Notes: generated by a model not told the origin, from the letters alone. A stretch of DNA of 64,000 nucleotides from Smallanthus sonchifolius (GCA_023525975.1 CM042023.1:19207501-19271500); one strand, 5' to 3'; numbered from the stretch's first letter, positions 43,600-56,006 are shown. Numbers and translations: made by a program.

Positions 43600-45170
43600 T
43601 CAAATTGAACCATGCTGACCCACTTGGTAGCTTCGATATGATCCGAGAATTCTCCAACGGCTACTAAATTCGAATCTGGATCCTCATGGCTATCATCCTC
43701 CCCTTCTTCAAAAGAGTTTGACCTCAAACTTGGAGACCCAACCTTTAAGTTAAGATCATAATTGCAATAGACATTTGATCTGAGTGTTGCAGCTGGAACA
43801 TCGTTCTTGAATGGACTTAGGCCTTGAGTAATATTTGGTTGCTTGGTCCCGGGTGGCTCATGTTCAACCCCTGTGTCGGCTACCTTCTATCCTTCAATTT
43901 CACTCATCAGAAGCTCATCAGGCTTCTCGAAATTAGACGGGGACAAGTCACAGAATATAGTAGTAACCAAGGCTAGGCGATCGGGTGCAGTTGTGGAGTT
44001 CATTGGGAGCAAGGTGATCTTTCTTCCGTCCTTAACAAAAGAGTAGGTATTCTTATACCCGTCGATCATATAACCAAGGACGTCCCAATATGACATGACA
44101 TGCATCCATTTTGATAATATCACACCAAACTTCATCTTTGTATCCTGTTCCAAGAGTAAGTGAAAGTAAGATACGGTTAGCGACGCGTAGACCCTTTCCT
44201 TGGTTGAGCCAATGGATGTCATATGGTGAAGGGTGAGGTTCAACTTGAAGGTTCAATTTTGAAATCATGGTTTGGGAAGCAACATTAGTACAACTTCCAC
44301 CATCAATAACTAGCGAACACACTTTATCACCAACGGTGCAACGATTACGAAAAATGGCCTTGAGTTGTACTCTCGAACAACGATCCGATTGAGAGCTCGT
44401 CGCACCCCCAAACATTCTCCTTCATCTGGACCCAACTCGACTTCCTCTTCGGTGCTTTGTTGACTTGATTCCTCATCAAACTTGGGTCCAATCAGTGCAT
44501 CAAATGCAGCTAAAGTAATAACTCGTTTGTTTGGGCACTCCGATGCAATATGGCTGACAGCAAAAACAACGTCTTGTGTGTTTTGAAGCAGGACCAGAAC
44601 CCTCAGGTATCTCCATAGTTTTTGAAAGGCTTGGGATCGGTGGTATCAACAAGGATGGAGCAGAAGTGGTACCCGACAGTTTGCTCACCGACTTGGTTGT
44701 CACTACCTGGCCTTGGGTCTTCTGTTGGGATTCCAAATAGGGTGAGTTCAGCCAAGATCGGACCTTGTCTTTGCCAAGTTTCTGTAGTTGCGCACACACA
44801 TTTGCCCACCAAGTTGAGGCATATCGTCTTAACTTCAGTTCAACGATCTTGACCTTCTTGTCTTCCGAAGTTTGCTTATAATCGAAAACCCTTTCCACAG
44901 TACGAAGCCATTCCACAAATTCATCCAGGTCTAGACATCATATTCAGGAATGTCAACTTTTATGCCACTGCTTTGATGAGTATGTCGATGTCGGTGACCA
45001 TACGGGTTGTAGTTCCCGGCATGCGATTGGTCATCATCATCGTCGTCATCTTCTGTTCGGTATCGAGGGGGAGTCCGATCATTATCCCTTCGCCGTTGCA
45101 TAGTTAGGAACAATTCACGAAACTGACTTTGCAGATCCCTTAGTTGCTGGCATACAACGACGCGGAAGCT
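43600..45170 (-). pseudogene. Ty3/gypsy gag-protease fragment
   Basis: Minus strand order: an Asp-rich/Arg-rich stretch (RRRDNDRTPPRYRTEDDDDD), IKVDIPEYD at about 44940, gag core EWLRTVERVFDYKQTSEDKK with LRRYASTWWANV (44916-44790), then the retropepsin block LVIDGGSCTNVASQ (about 44300), with GG where an intact enzyme has DSG or DTG-like spacing, and CHVILGRPWLYDRRV (about 44070). There are several frame changes and stops. The gag core resembles CRM/Galadriel-type chromoviruses, but the clade is uncertain. Confidence 0.7.
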
Positions 45171-45785
45171 AAATTTTTATTTTTACACGACAGTCACATA
45201 AAAATCATGTTTCCCTATGGTGACAACCTATATTTTTTTTTACCACACTAAATTATTCAATAAAAAACCAAGTAGTACTTTTTATGCATTTGCATATATA
45301 AGTATTCAACTATACTTATTACATTGATTCTACTGTCAAATGGACTTAAGATTATCACTACATGATATCCCAACTACTACTATTATCAACTAATCTTTAT
45401 GTTTATCGATAACCTTTATCAAGGTCAGTTACCTAATACAAGCAGCCATTTACTTCAACATAGATAACAAACCATTAGTTAGAATAAAAACCTAACACTA
45501 AGTAAGTACCCATCTATATCGACACAGAATGGAGAATACTTACACTTGAAATGGGTTGAAATGACCCGTAACCACACTTCGAAGCTATACTTACTAATAT
45601 ATTCTTTAGATGGGTCAAAACGACCCGTTTCCACAATATAAAGTTATTCTAATCAAAATACTCCAAAACTCGGATTCTGAAGTTTACAAACAAGTACATC
45701 TATGATAATTTAATCCACTACTTATTGGATTTAAATGTAAGCTAAACTTACCTTTGCCCGTAGGAGCTTGATTACACTTTGTCCG
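45171..45785. other. Intergenic, AT-rich
   Basis: Nothing coding is recognised. Two GAAATGACCCGT/AAACGACCCGTT words (about 45560 and 45618) suggest decayed MITE sequence. Confidence 0.3.
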
Positions 45786-45930
45786 AGATAAACTTCGTAA
45801 ATATTTGTTGTATATTATATCATAATGTCAAGATACATCACAAATACATAGGAAACATATTTACAACTTGTATCCCTATACTATAATCCTATATTATTAT
45901 TTGTCTAATATTCCCCCTCAAGCTAAGGCC
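45786..45930 (-). repeat. Copia polypurine tract and partial 3' LTR
   Basis: The minus strand has AGCTTGAGGGGGAATATTAG (about 45928-45909), the typical copia polypurine tract. LTR-like AT-rich sequence follows, with TATAATATACAACAAAT. The far LTR end is not defined. Confidence 0.55.
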
Positions 45931-45954
45931 GGGTAACGACCTGTAGCTTGGCTC

Positions 45955-46422
45955 TTAAATCAGCAAATTTTTGTGACAATACGAATCAGCATTCGGATTT
46001 TTAATCAAGGCAGCATATTCCTCAGCCATGGCAGCACGCCACTTAGGGGAGGTGTTAGCAATAGTAAAGGTTGTGGGTTCAGTTTCAGAAGAAGTAGAAG
46101 CAGTCACATGAACCTTAAGTTCTCGAAGAAGGGCTTCAAGCCAAGTGAGTTCGGCTACGGTGTCAGCTAGGGCTTTATACTCGGCTTCGGTGGATGACCG
46201 AGAGACAGTCCGTTGTTTTCTGGCAGAGCATGAAACAAGATTGGATCCAAGATAGATAGCAAATCTCCCGGTGGATCGACGGTCATCGGGACACCCAGCC
46301 CAATCTGCATCGGAGAAAGCAGACAAGGACGAGTTGTGAGTATCAGTGTAGGCATGAAGAGTGCAACTGGAAGCCTGTTGGATCAATAACCCAAACTCAG
46401 AAGTGACTTGAAGATACCGCAA
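45955..46422 (-). pseudogene. Copia RNase H fused to an RT N-terminal piece (rearranged)
   Basis: The minus strand reads DADWAGCPDDRRSTGRFAIY and SSTEAEYKALADTVAELTWL, the copia RNase H end. It then continues in the same frame into SPKWRAAMAEEYAALIKN, which belongs at the start of the copia reverse transcriptase, upstream of RNase H in a normal element. The order is therefore inverted relative to a normal pol, so the copy is scrambled. Confidence 0.75.
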
Positions 46423-46444
46423 AATACTATTAACCGCGGACCAA

Positions 46445-46740
46445 TGATTTAAAAAAAATATACATTCTTAAAAAAGTAAAAAAAAATTAATAGTTAAAAA
46501 AACATTTTATGAAAAAGCTAAAAAATGTTTTTATAAAAAACTAAAAAATTGTTTTTAAAAATGTTTTTATGAAAAAATTAAAAAAATATTTTTAGAAAAG
46601 TTGAAAAACTTTTTTAAAACGTTTAAAAAAAGTCGTTTTTATGAAAAAAAAAACCTAAAAAAGATTTTAAAAAAGTAAAAAAAAAAACGTTTTTAAATAA
46701 GTAAAAAAATATCAAAAAACTAAAAAAAGTTTTTATTGGA
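46445..46740. repeat. Low-complexity A/T repeat
   Basis: Repeated AAAAATGTTTTTATGAAAAA-like words. It resembles a degenerate short-period repeat, possibly another foldback. Confidence 0.6.
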
Positions 46741-47430
46741 CTGACATGTTTAAACTAGTCATTTAGAAATAAAATTACTAAAATGTCCTATACTTAACAG
46801 AAAAAGTTAACAGAGATAGTAGAATGAGCTGAAATGGTTACAAAAATACAAGCTCAGATGCTGATCTATTAAAAGATTCCCTTTTTTGACTAAAATGGTT
46901 AAACAGGTAAACCACATGAGCCAAAAGCTAAATTTACTCATTTTTGTATAACTAATGTTTTTTTAGTTTCATATTATTCAATTTAATAAATTACGTAATT
47001 AAAGGTTTACAAATATTATAATAAACTCTTTAGTTTTTTTTTAATTTGTTATAAAAGTTTTTGTACAAAAGTAATATAAATATTATGTAAAACCTTTACA
47101 AATGATTATAACTAGTTGGTTACAAGCCCACGCGTTGCGACGGGATCCTATTGTGACGGGAATTCCATACGTGCTATAAACTACAAATAAATCAACACTT
47201 GGTAATTGTTATGTTCGCGGCGGCGGGAATCTGATCGATATTGGTTAGGTTTGGTACGGTACCGCCACTCGCTAGCAGCCCAACGACTTTTGTTACAATT
47301 TTTATGTAATTCTATCAATGCTCATAATACACTGTTGCTAATCTAGCATACAACGGGATCTTTCATATAAAAAAACTGATGCTTACAATATACAAAAAAC
47401 ATGATCAATTAGTCTTCTTTATCAATGTTG
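46741..47430 (-). mobile_element. Intergenic with a Helitron-like 3' end at 47112
   Basis: The minus strand reads CCCGTCGCAACGCGTGGG then CTTGTAACCAACTAG ending at 47112: a GC-rich hairpin about 12 bp before a CTAG terminus, as in plant Helitrons. The 5' TC end is not identified, and no other feature is seen. Confidence 0.4.
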
Positions 47431-49720
47431 TCATAATGATTCAAGTCCATTACCTATTTCACTCTTTCCTTCTTTATTTCTTTCTTGTGTTTTAGCTACC
47501 GATGATTTCTTCATATTACTAAATTGTATTGTGGAAGACTTTATAATAATCCGCCCACTTGATACACCACTCGAATCTTCTGCAGTAATAATAATATTAA
47601 TAATAATAACCCACATATTTCACTTATTGTACTTTGTTAGCTAACGGGTCAAATTGGTAAAATCTAAGAATTTAGGCCAAAATAGGAACCGGGTCAAAGT
47701 AGTCGAATAATTCCCAAATGTGTATTTTTAACACATTCAACCTCATTAATCGCTTTATCAAAGAAATTAAAACTATTAAAGTCATAATTCATAACAACTT
47801 ACCTCATCACTCTAACAACTTGGACCAGCATTTCTGGAAATCAAATCACGTGTTTCCTCATATGAAAAATCGAACGGTAATTAAGATCATACAGCCATAT
47901 AACGTTCAAGAAAACATACAATTATCAATACCTGATGTTGAAAATTGAGGCATCTTTAAATTAAAACTGAGTCATCTGTTTGTGTGCAGCAGACCAGTAG
48001 CATTGGTGTAAGCTTCATGTAAATGAGGTAGAAAATTATGAATCATGACAGTGAATCACAAATTATTTAACAAACTTTACCTTAGTAAAAGCAAGAATTG
48101 AAAAAAAAAAGAATTTTCTTTAATAATCTGCGAAACTTGATATAAATGAGGTACAAAATCTCCATAACTGAGAAAAGAACTTTTCTTTCAAATTCTCCAA
48201 AATCATGATTCATGAAATTAAAAGGTATAGGTTACCTCTACAAAACTTTAATTGTTGCACTCCTTCCACAATTACAATTAAAAGAAACGCAAACACGTTT
48301 CAATTTTAAAACATATACAACAAAATTTCAGAATCAAGCAAATACCTTCCATGGAACTGAAGCCCCTTCAACGATGGAGAACGTAGACAAACCTCAAAAT
48401 CCAGGATGGGTTGATTTTAGATGTATTGTTTTTAATATGGGTTCCAATAATGGGTTGATTTTAGATAATTTTTATCAAAAAATGGGTTCACTAAAATGGG
48501 TCAACTTTAGCCTACGCAGATTATACAATGGGTAAATGTAAAAAAACGGGTCTATTGTTATAGCAAAAAAAGTGTTACCTGAGAATCAAAATTCATGGTT
48601 TTCAGCAAAGCGTCTTTGCAAGTAATTTGACGCTTTTTTAGCTGTTATGAGCAAAAAAAAACATAAGATTCACAACAAATTAATTCATGCAATCATTAGA
48701 AATTGAGCATTTATAACATCATACCTTTTTTCTTTGCATAAATTAAGCCCCTGCCAAACAGGTTAATTAGTCTGTTTCACATTGCAAATCCTTCTTGAGA
48801 GGATAATCTTCCTAAGGAATCGGTGGCTCATACGTGTCCATCAACGCCAAATAAAAACACATAAAGTGCAAGATTAAGATAACAATTTTCCAAAAAGCGA
48901 CATTGAAAAGTTGCATTTTTGCAAAAAAAAAAAAGATTCATGAAGGCGAATTGAAGGCGCTTTGATCATCAAATCTTACCCAAATTGGCATTGACATGTA
49001 ATACCCAACCTACCATTTGTTACCCACAACACACATGACACATCTCGTCTGCCCTAACAAATTACCCCTTCTGCAGTTTTGATCCATTATAGCCACCTGA
49101 TAAAAGTCAAAGATATCAAACCAAAACCAGAGGTTCATTCCAAAATTTGATTTTGCTTAAATAATCATTTCAAAGAAGCAAAGGATGTGCAACAAAACAA
49201 AATTAGGTAAAAAGACAAACCTGCATTTACTATAATACATATCAATGAAAACATTAGTAAGTCTATATAATACTCTTATTTAGCATATATTACATTTTCA
49301 GATGCAGAAAAAACCTAAGAGATCTAAACTCAAAGGCAACTACAAACGAAATAGCAACTCACCTTTTCCAGATTCACTGATAATGGAGGCTCTAGGTAAA
49401 AGCGGGAGACCCGGTGGAGAGAGGACGAATCGAAGTTTGCTGGTCCCCTGACGGTCGGCTGCGCGCCGCTGTTGAACCATGGCCACCGTCGCCGTCGATA
49501 ACCACTGCCACTGTCATTGCGAAGAACCAAGGACGGTCTATATCCATCTCGTCGATTCCTCCTCCGCCCTCTTCTTCGCTCTCTAATCTCTGTACCTGAG
49601 TATCTTCTCTCTACCTGTCATCGATTTCTCCTCTGGAGAGAGAAGTGAGAGGGAAATAGGTTTAGATGAGAGAAAAAGAGTGTAGAAATGCAAAGGAAAC
49701 GTAAAAGGGAAGAGGACGTA
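47431..49720 (-). other. Possible minus-strand transcription unit, unidentified
   Basis: Signs of a spliced gene: a C/T-rich 5' region and a candidate first exon (about 49690-49362) ending GGAAAAG|GTGAGT. Short candidate exons with both splice sites lie at about 48765-48740, about 48648-48589, around 48388-48345 (ending CCATGGAAG|GTATTTG) and about 47849-47816 (ending GTGATGAG|GTAAGT). A last exon, about 47592-47431, encodes DSSGVSSGRIIIKSSTIQFS and stops. I cannot join them into one frame or recognise a family. It could be a fast-evolving small protein gene, a pseudogene or a non-coding RNA. Confidence 0.25.
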
Positions 49721-50064
49721 TCCTGATGCTGACGCGTGTGTATGTGATTCAGAAGACTACATAGGTTGTACCCTAGGCTATAGTTCTTGTACAACACTAT
49801 TCACAATCGTTGTTCTTAAATAGGTTCTATAATTTTGTTAAAGGTTTAATGGTGCCTACCCAGGGTCAGTACATGGTGCCTACTCAACCGGTTTAATGGC
49901 TGCAGAGGACTGCATAATGTGGGTTCTTGAACGTTATGGGCATTTGAACTTAAAAAATGAAAAAAAAAATTAGGGTATTTAGGGTTGTGTCCCTACCACT
50001 TAGGGTACTTTGGGTTGGATTTGAGTAAAAATAAGGTGGCTATCACTCATTGGTTGGAGCCTAG

Positions 50065-50880
50065 TTGCTGATTCAGGAATTTTGTTGAGCGGTGGCAAAA
50101 AATAGGTAGGATCAAAACGAGTTGAGTCAAAATGGGTCAAGTAAAAACATTTCACACTTATTTACTTAACAATATTGTAAAATTATTTATACTTATAATG
50201 AATTTGCAACTTCTTTCGATCAAACTCAAGCATGTACATTTAATGAAAATAAAACTTTTATTAATAAAACTCAATGTAAATCTGGCCTCCGTACACAAAG
50301 AAAAATTGCCTAATGTTGCTTGAAATTCTACATTTATGCACTTCACCTAAACAAGACAGAACCGATTAAATATAATAAAAATCAAAATTAAGAAAAAAAA
50401 ACACTTGTAAACTAAAAATAAGAGAACTAAAAAAAATTAAAAATCAATAGACCATTCTAACAATAAAACACAAACTCATTTTTTTAGTTATGATTAATAC
50501 CTAATATAAAATACTTTAGCTCAAGGTTTTTTAAAATTCAAATCAAAATAAAAGATCTAAATTGTAACTTTACTTGAAGTATGGGATAAATATGAAATTT
50601 GCCTTTAATTTATTTGAAATTACCCACTAATAAATCGCCTCAAATTCGAGTACTTATCTCCTCCCTAAGAAATCGCCTGAACTTCCATGGCCGTTCCTCT
50701 TTCTCGCCTGAACTTCCATTGCGGCTCTCTCTCTCTTCTCTTTTTATTGATTATCAGAAAGGTGCCTCCTAAAAATTTGAGAAGGGGTCTGTAAAAATTT
50801 ATCAGATATTTCTATTGTTGAGATTAATTTGAGTGGGTGCCTAGCCACCCACCAGAGCACTCTTGAATCCACCCATGTTG
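50065..50880. mobile_element. Possible decayed TIR element
   Basis: The left end GATTCAGGAATTTTGTTGAG then CGGTGGC resembles the complement of the right end (GATTCAAGAGTGCTCTGGTG then GGTGGC). No target duplication is seen and the interior is AT-rich. Confidence 0.35.
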
Positions 50881-50907
50881 GAGCCATTAAGATACTTTGA
50901 GTACTTA

Positions 50908-51247
50908 GATCATCAGGTATACTACCCTTTTTCACGTCGTTGTCCTAATTGGCAACATCCATCACGCCGTGAAGGCTGCCGCACACCGCCCCCTTGGTTT
51001 TTTTTTCATGTTGCGTGATTTTTTTCACGGCAGCATAAATGAAAATTGTCCTCTCTTGTTTGAACATGTCAGCAGCCACCACAATATTTAAATAAAAACT
51101 AAAAAAAATTAATTATCACACCACCACAATCATTTGGGTCCTTGCCAAGTGATGGATGATGTGATAATGAAGGTAGTGACGTGGCGACACGTGACGTGTA
51201 CTTTATTATCATACCACATCACAATTACACGGGTATACCCCATGTTT
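50908..51247 (-). mobile_element. Tourist-like (PIF/Harbinger) MITE (340 bp)
   Basis: Target duplication TTA (50905-50907, 51248-51250). TIRs GATCATCAGGTATAC and, from the right, AAACATGGGGTATACC. It is homologous, in opposite orientation, to the arm of the 33407-34613 element. Confidence 0.75.
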
Positions 51248-51630
51248 TTAGGGTTATGCCCCCTTGTACCGTTAGTGATTATTTTTTGAAGTCTCATAAG
51301 TCTCATAAATGCAAGCATATCATAAGTGGTCAATGTTACTATATATGGTGAAGACAAATTGTTGGTTATCAAGAAGTCACTTTGTTGGTTTCAAAATGTA
51401 TGGCATATGAATTAATGTGATTCTTTGTATCATGTTCTCCGAACTACTTGGTAATCAAATATCTCTTAATCAATGTGACATGTGCATACTATTCTCAATG
51501 CCTTAATTATCTACCAACATTACAAATTTACAATCCAGGCTTAGTGATATAAAGATACATATAATTAGTTTTTTAAAAGACAATAATAATAATCTGGTTT
51601 AAAAAAACAAATAAAAAAGTCTAATTATAT

Positions 51631-51847
51631 TTTTTTTAACGACAACACCTAGATATTCTAGGATAATTGGGTTTCCCCGGGTCAACACCTAGAACATCTA
51701 GGGCAGCCCACCACAGGAGAAACCCCCCAACTGGGTAAACCCCCTGACCTGGCCACAGACCCCCTTTTTTGCTGTTGCCAGGATACGAACCCAATACTTT
51801 CACTATGGGAAGTTTTGTGCCTACCATTGCACCAAATGGCCAACGGT
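51631..51847 (-). repeat. tRNA-derived SINE, copy 1 (217 bp)
   Basis: On the minus strand the head has A-box TTTGGTGCAATGGTAGG and B-box GGGTTCGTATCC, then a tRNA-unrelated body and an A-rich tail (TTAAAAAAAATATAA). A perfect 12-bp target duplication GTCTAATTATAT (51619-51630, 51848-51859) flanks it. Confidence 0.85.
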
Positions 51848-51861
51848 GTCTAATTATATAT

Positions 51862-53215
51862 AGAGTAAAGTGTCATTTTAGTCCCTGTGGTTTGATCAAT
51901 TTATCCACTTTCATCCAAAAAGTTTTTTTTAGCTTTTCCATCCCTGACTTTTCAAATTTTAGCCATTTTCATCCAAGTGACTAACTCAGTTAAAAAATTA
52001 ACGTTAGATCAGGGGCATTTTCGTCCTTTCATAATTCCTTTTGTCTGTTAACCCCTTTATTACCCCCTTCTTCACCCTCTCCCTTTCCCACCTTTTCAAA
52101 ACCTAAACACAGTTTAATCTGATTAAACCTAATCACAGTCCGATCAAACCTAATCCTTTTGAGAAGCAACGAAATCTGGTCATAGAAATGGTGGGGAGCA
52201 TCGATTTTGGAACGTGGAGTGTTCGTCGACCTAAATCACAGTTCAATCTATTCAAATCCTAAACTCACCATATCACCAAAAATTTAACTCCTTTATCCTT
52301 TTTTGTACCTTTCCAAACCCTCATTCAAGAATAATTCAATCAATTGCGAATCCGGTTCAGGTTCAAGAACCCTAATTCCCAATCCCTGAAGCTATGCTGT
52401 CAAAATAACATGAGGCACGTAATGGAGCTAAAGACCGCCTGAACCATTTCTACCCTTGCACTAATCGGCATAAGATCCCGAAATGGGCATGTCCCTTGAC
52501 CAAACAAAAGCAGACTGAATCAGGTAATCAACAACAGGAGGTTGAGAACTGGCCGAATTCCCTGGACTAGTATGGGGAACCGTTGAAATATGGGTTTCAA
52601 CCGGAATAACTGGGTCTATCTCCATGGAACCAGAGTTCATTGGGATGTTTGAGACTACCCCTGAATGGGGAAAAAACCATTGGATCCCAGCCGGAGATGG
52701 CAAAGGCAGACCTTTCATAGATACCAGGGGTTCTTGGGCTCCAATCGAAGCAGTTTCTCAAAAGAAATCGGCGACCTTGAGATCCGAGAGGAGAGTACCT
52801 ATTTTGGGGCTTATCCCTGCGAATCGCTCGATTTGCTTGCTTCCTGACAGCTCCGAATCCAGTTTCTCTGTCATACGGAGTCTAAGAAGGAGGTATCGCA
52901 CCACATGAGCATAGAACCATGGTTGATTTCGGAGAAGACAATGATGTTGAAGGACGATCGATTTGAAAAGGTAGAAGACGATGATTCAAGGATGGAGAAA
53001 ACCATCGATTTAGGGTTCTGAAAAAGGAAGGGAGGATAAAGGGAATAAAAAAAGGGGTTAAAAAGGATTTTTAAAAAGACTAAATTACCCCTAATCTAAC
53101 GTTAAAAATTTAACGGAGTTAATCAGTTGGATGAAAATGGCTAGATTTTGAAAAGTCAGGTACGGAAAAACTAAAAAAAAGTTTTTGGATAAAAGTGGCT
53201 AAAGCACTTTACTCT
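51862..53215. mobile_element. Long-TIR MULE, Pack-MULE candidate (1354 bp)
   Basis: Terminal inverted repeats of about 160-170 bp, both starting AGAGTAAAGTG and running past AACGTTAGATYAGGGGYA with many small differences. The flanks are TA-rich (ATTATATAT / TATATATAT), compatible with a 9-bp duplication. About 1 kb of non-transposase sequence lies between. It includes a minus-strand near-open stretch (about 52870-52461) with SELSGSKQIERFAGISPKIG and, after one TGA, MKGLPLPSPAGIQWFFPHSG. I do not recognise the source gene. Confidence 0.7.
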
Positions 53216-53249
<34 letters not shown>

Positions 53250-53914
53250 GAATCAAATGATCTGCAGTTTAGCTTCATAATTTCACATTATTAAATACAT
53301 CCTTAATTAATCCTCTTGACTTTATATTAACAATGTATTACTTAGAAAATTTCAAACAAAACGTGTAATTGATTTGGGTTTTATAATATGTCCAAAAAGA
53401 TATCTTGTGGTAGTTGAAACTTCAACACAAGATAATTTTAATTTAATATGTGTAAGTCTTCAAACCCGGGAGACCTCACTTATTAGGTTTACTTATCAAC
53501 ACATATATCATAAACATAAGACATTCAACACGTTGTAGCGGAAACGATTTAAACTTTAACATACGCAGCGAAATACTTAACATTTCTAAAACATACTTGT
53601 TATATACAATCTAAATCTTGTCTTTAAACAACATATTCAAAAGAAACATAAAAGGGATACCAGACACTGATCTTCGGGTAACTCTCTGCGCCAAGCCGAG
53701 CATCCTCATCCATCTACAGTCACCTACACTTAACTGATGTGCATACTAAAAATCAGGAACGCTGAGTAAGTTCTAACGTTTACTTTAAATCAATTATCCA
53801 AAAGATTTACTAATACATACATACTGCCATTAAGGCAAAACTTTACAAACTTTAATTTTCAAAACAGTTTTAGAAACATACGATAACCGTCAATTCCTTT
53901 ACACTGTACTATAC

Positions 53915-54110
53915 CGCCCCCTGGTCAAAGACCATGAACCGACTAGTACTTTGTCAATGCCCCATGGCTAACGGCCATGAACCGACAATACTGCTTATCC
54001 GTCAATTCCCTTGTCACTGTTGTATCGCCCCCATGGTCAACGACCATGAACCGACGAGTACCTGGTCAATGCCCCCATGGCTCACGTCTATAAACCGATA
54101 ATACCGCTTA
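53915..54110. repeat. Repeat units in the solo LTR
   Basis: Four diverged units with CCCCCATGGTCAACGACCAT or GGCTAACGGCCATGAACCG, each a short dyad, about 45-60 bp apart. Confidence 0.75.
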
Positions 54111-54765
54111 ACGCCAAGGGGAGGTTGCGTGGACCTCCCGAGCAACCACCGTCATCCATCCCAGTTGTAAAACCGTTAGCGAACCCAAATGTTCTTACTA
54201 ATGGGCTTAACCCATATTTGACATCTTATACAAGTAACATCTGTCCCCAAATAACCTTAACAAGCTGGTACACATTTTCCGAAAGAAAACTGTTTACTTT
54301 CTTTTCATAAAACTTTCTTTAACTTGTTCAAAACTTAACATATAATATGTCTTTGTTTATGTATAAAAATATAATAAACGCTTGCCATAAAATATCTTTC
54401 CTTTACTTAAACATAACTTAACATACATCATGCATTTGTTTATGTATATAAAATATACTTAACGCTTACCATAAATATAGTTATACTTTACATAAATCGT
54501 GATTTTGCCTCTTTTAAACATTTCTTTAAAACATATCATTCGCCTTTGTTTATTAATATAAATATGTAATAAACACTTTACACTAAGTATGCACACCAAC
54601 CCTAAAGCAGACAAAAGGGGGATTAGAACTCACGTAGTATCTTAGCTGGAATGGTCTACTGGAATCTTACACAATCTGGATAATCATAACAATGTAACGC
54701 ATATCAAACTTAACCCGACACTAAACGGTTTCACTATTTCTGTCCAGGCAAACATATGATAAGTT

Positions 54766-54926
54766 CGCTTCTAAGGGACTCAAGGAACTTACCAGGCGAA
54801 CTTAGTAGTTTCGATAAGTTATACCTAGCGAACTTGATAGTCTCGCTAGACAACACTTCATCGAACTTATTAAACTAACTTGACATGTTCGCTAGTTCCT
54901 TGCCCGGCGAACTTAACAAGTTCGCC
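54766..54926. repeat. GCGAACTT/AAGTTCGC palindrome cluster in the solo LTR
   Basis: The best copy at 54906-54926 has perfect 9-bp arms (GGCGAACTT and AAGTTCGCC) around AAC. Others: AGCGAACTTGATAGTCTCGC (about 54827), plus single arms at about 54770, 54795, 54860 and 54884. Confidence 0.85.
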
Positions 54927-55455
54927 TGCGGGCTCTTCTTCCCCACTAAAACCCTAGCTTTGCATTAACATGGCGGCTGAGACTCAAATTTATCAAGACT
55001 CGAACTTTTTACGTCCAAAACTTGTGTTTTATACTCGTGATGCTAGATCTAAGGTTTACTTCGAGTTTCAAACGTAAAAATCTAACCTTTTTTATTCGAA
55101 AACCATAAAACCCATAAATTTCTAAAAACTCAGATCTGGGAGAGATCGTTACCTGTAAGCGACTCCTTTCAGTTGCTAAGCGATCCAGGGATGTATTCCA
55201 ACGATCCTATATGCTCAGATTCGAGAAACCAAAACTTTCTCTCTCTAGGTCCTCTCTCTCTTTCTCTATCTAGAAATACGAAAATGGCTAATGGTATGAG
55301 GGTTTAGGGCACGAAATCAGGGTTTTGAGGGCCCAACTCCCTTCCCTTTCTGGCGCATACACCCAAGCCCAAGGCCTATATCATTCCCCTTCCTCGTTTT
55401 AACGTAAATCCCGTGCTCGATCTAACGCTTTTGAAATACGGGATGTTACAATATG

Positions 55456-56006
55456 ATTAAACCAAACATACTTTTTTTTAACTTATTACTCAAGTGATAG
55501 GTATAATTTATGAGAGGAGAGAAATTAGAAGATAAAAGGAAAACAAAGAGATTAATTTTGACTCAATTCATTCATGCATATCTAGATAAGAACTACTTGC
55601 TCTTTATACATAGCCTTACAAGGAAACAACCATAATACATGTACCTCCGCTCATGGGTGTAGGTCCTAGGACACCCACAACAATAGCGGTTGGTTCTACC
55701 AACCCGTTTTTAGCTTCACAGAAAGCTATGGTGGCAGCATGGTCACCCCCAAATACAACCAAGTTAGTGTGTTGGAAAACAGTTGGACAACGGATTTTTA
55801 TGGAGAAATTGGAGCATAAGGATTAAGTTGAAAGAGAAGAAAAGAGAGGCCATTTGGGAGATTGCAGGAGATCAGATAGAACAAAAGAAACTACTAACAT
55901 TTGGGAGAGCGGATTATAAGAAGTTGACTCACACCCTGGATCTTTGTCCACCATAAGACTTGAACCCTTAACCTTTTAGGAAGAGACACCTTAGTTATAC
56001 ACCATG
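55456..56006. other. Intergenic with a possible gene fragment
   Basis: The minus strand is open at about 55790-55650 and reads TNLVVFGGDHAATIAFCEAK and PTAIVVGVLGPTPMSGG. It has a protein-like composition, but I do not recognise the family and no start or splice sites are clear. Confidence 0.25.

Larger units (their letters stand above)
53451..55450 (-). repeat. Solo LTR of a Ty3/gypsy (Tekay-like) element, exactly 2000 bp
   Basis: On the minus strand it starts TGTAACATCCCG and ends GAAGACTTACA (termini TGTAA/TTACA). A perfect 5-bp target duplication ATATG (53446-53450, 55451-55455) flanks it. No internal sequence or second LTR is adjacent, so unequal recombination removed the rest. It contains a repeat of GTCAACGACCATGAACCGAC-type units (about 53915-54110) and a palindrome cluster (54766-54926). 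Confidence 0.9.

Noticed and set aside
52624..52908. Plus-strand ORF in the MULE interior
   Set aside because: Both strands are partly open. The minus strand is open longer and has the more protein-like composition, so I did not call the plus frame a gene.
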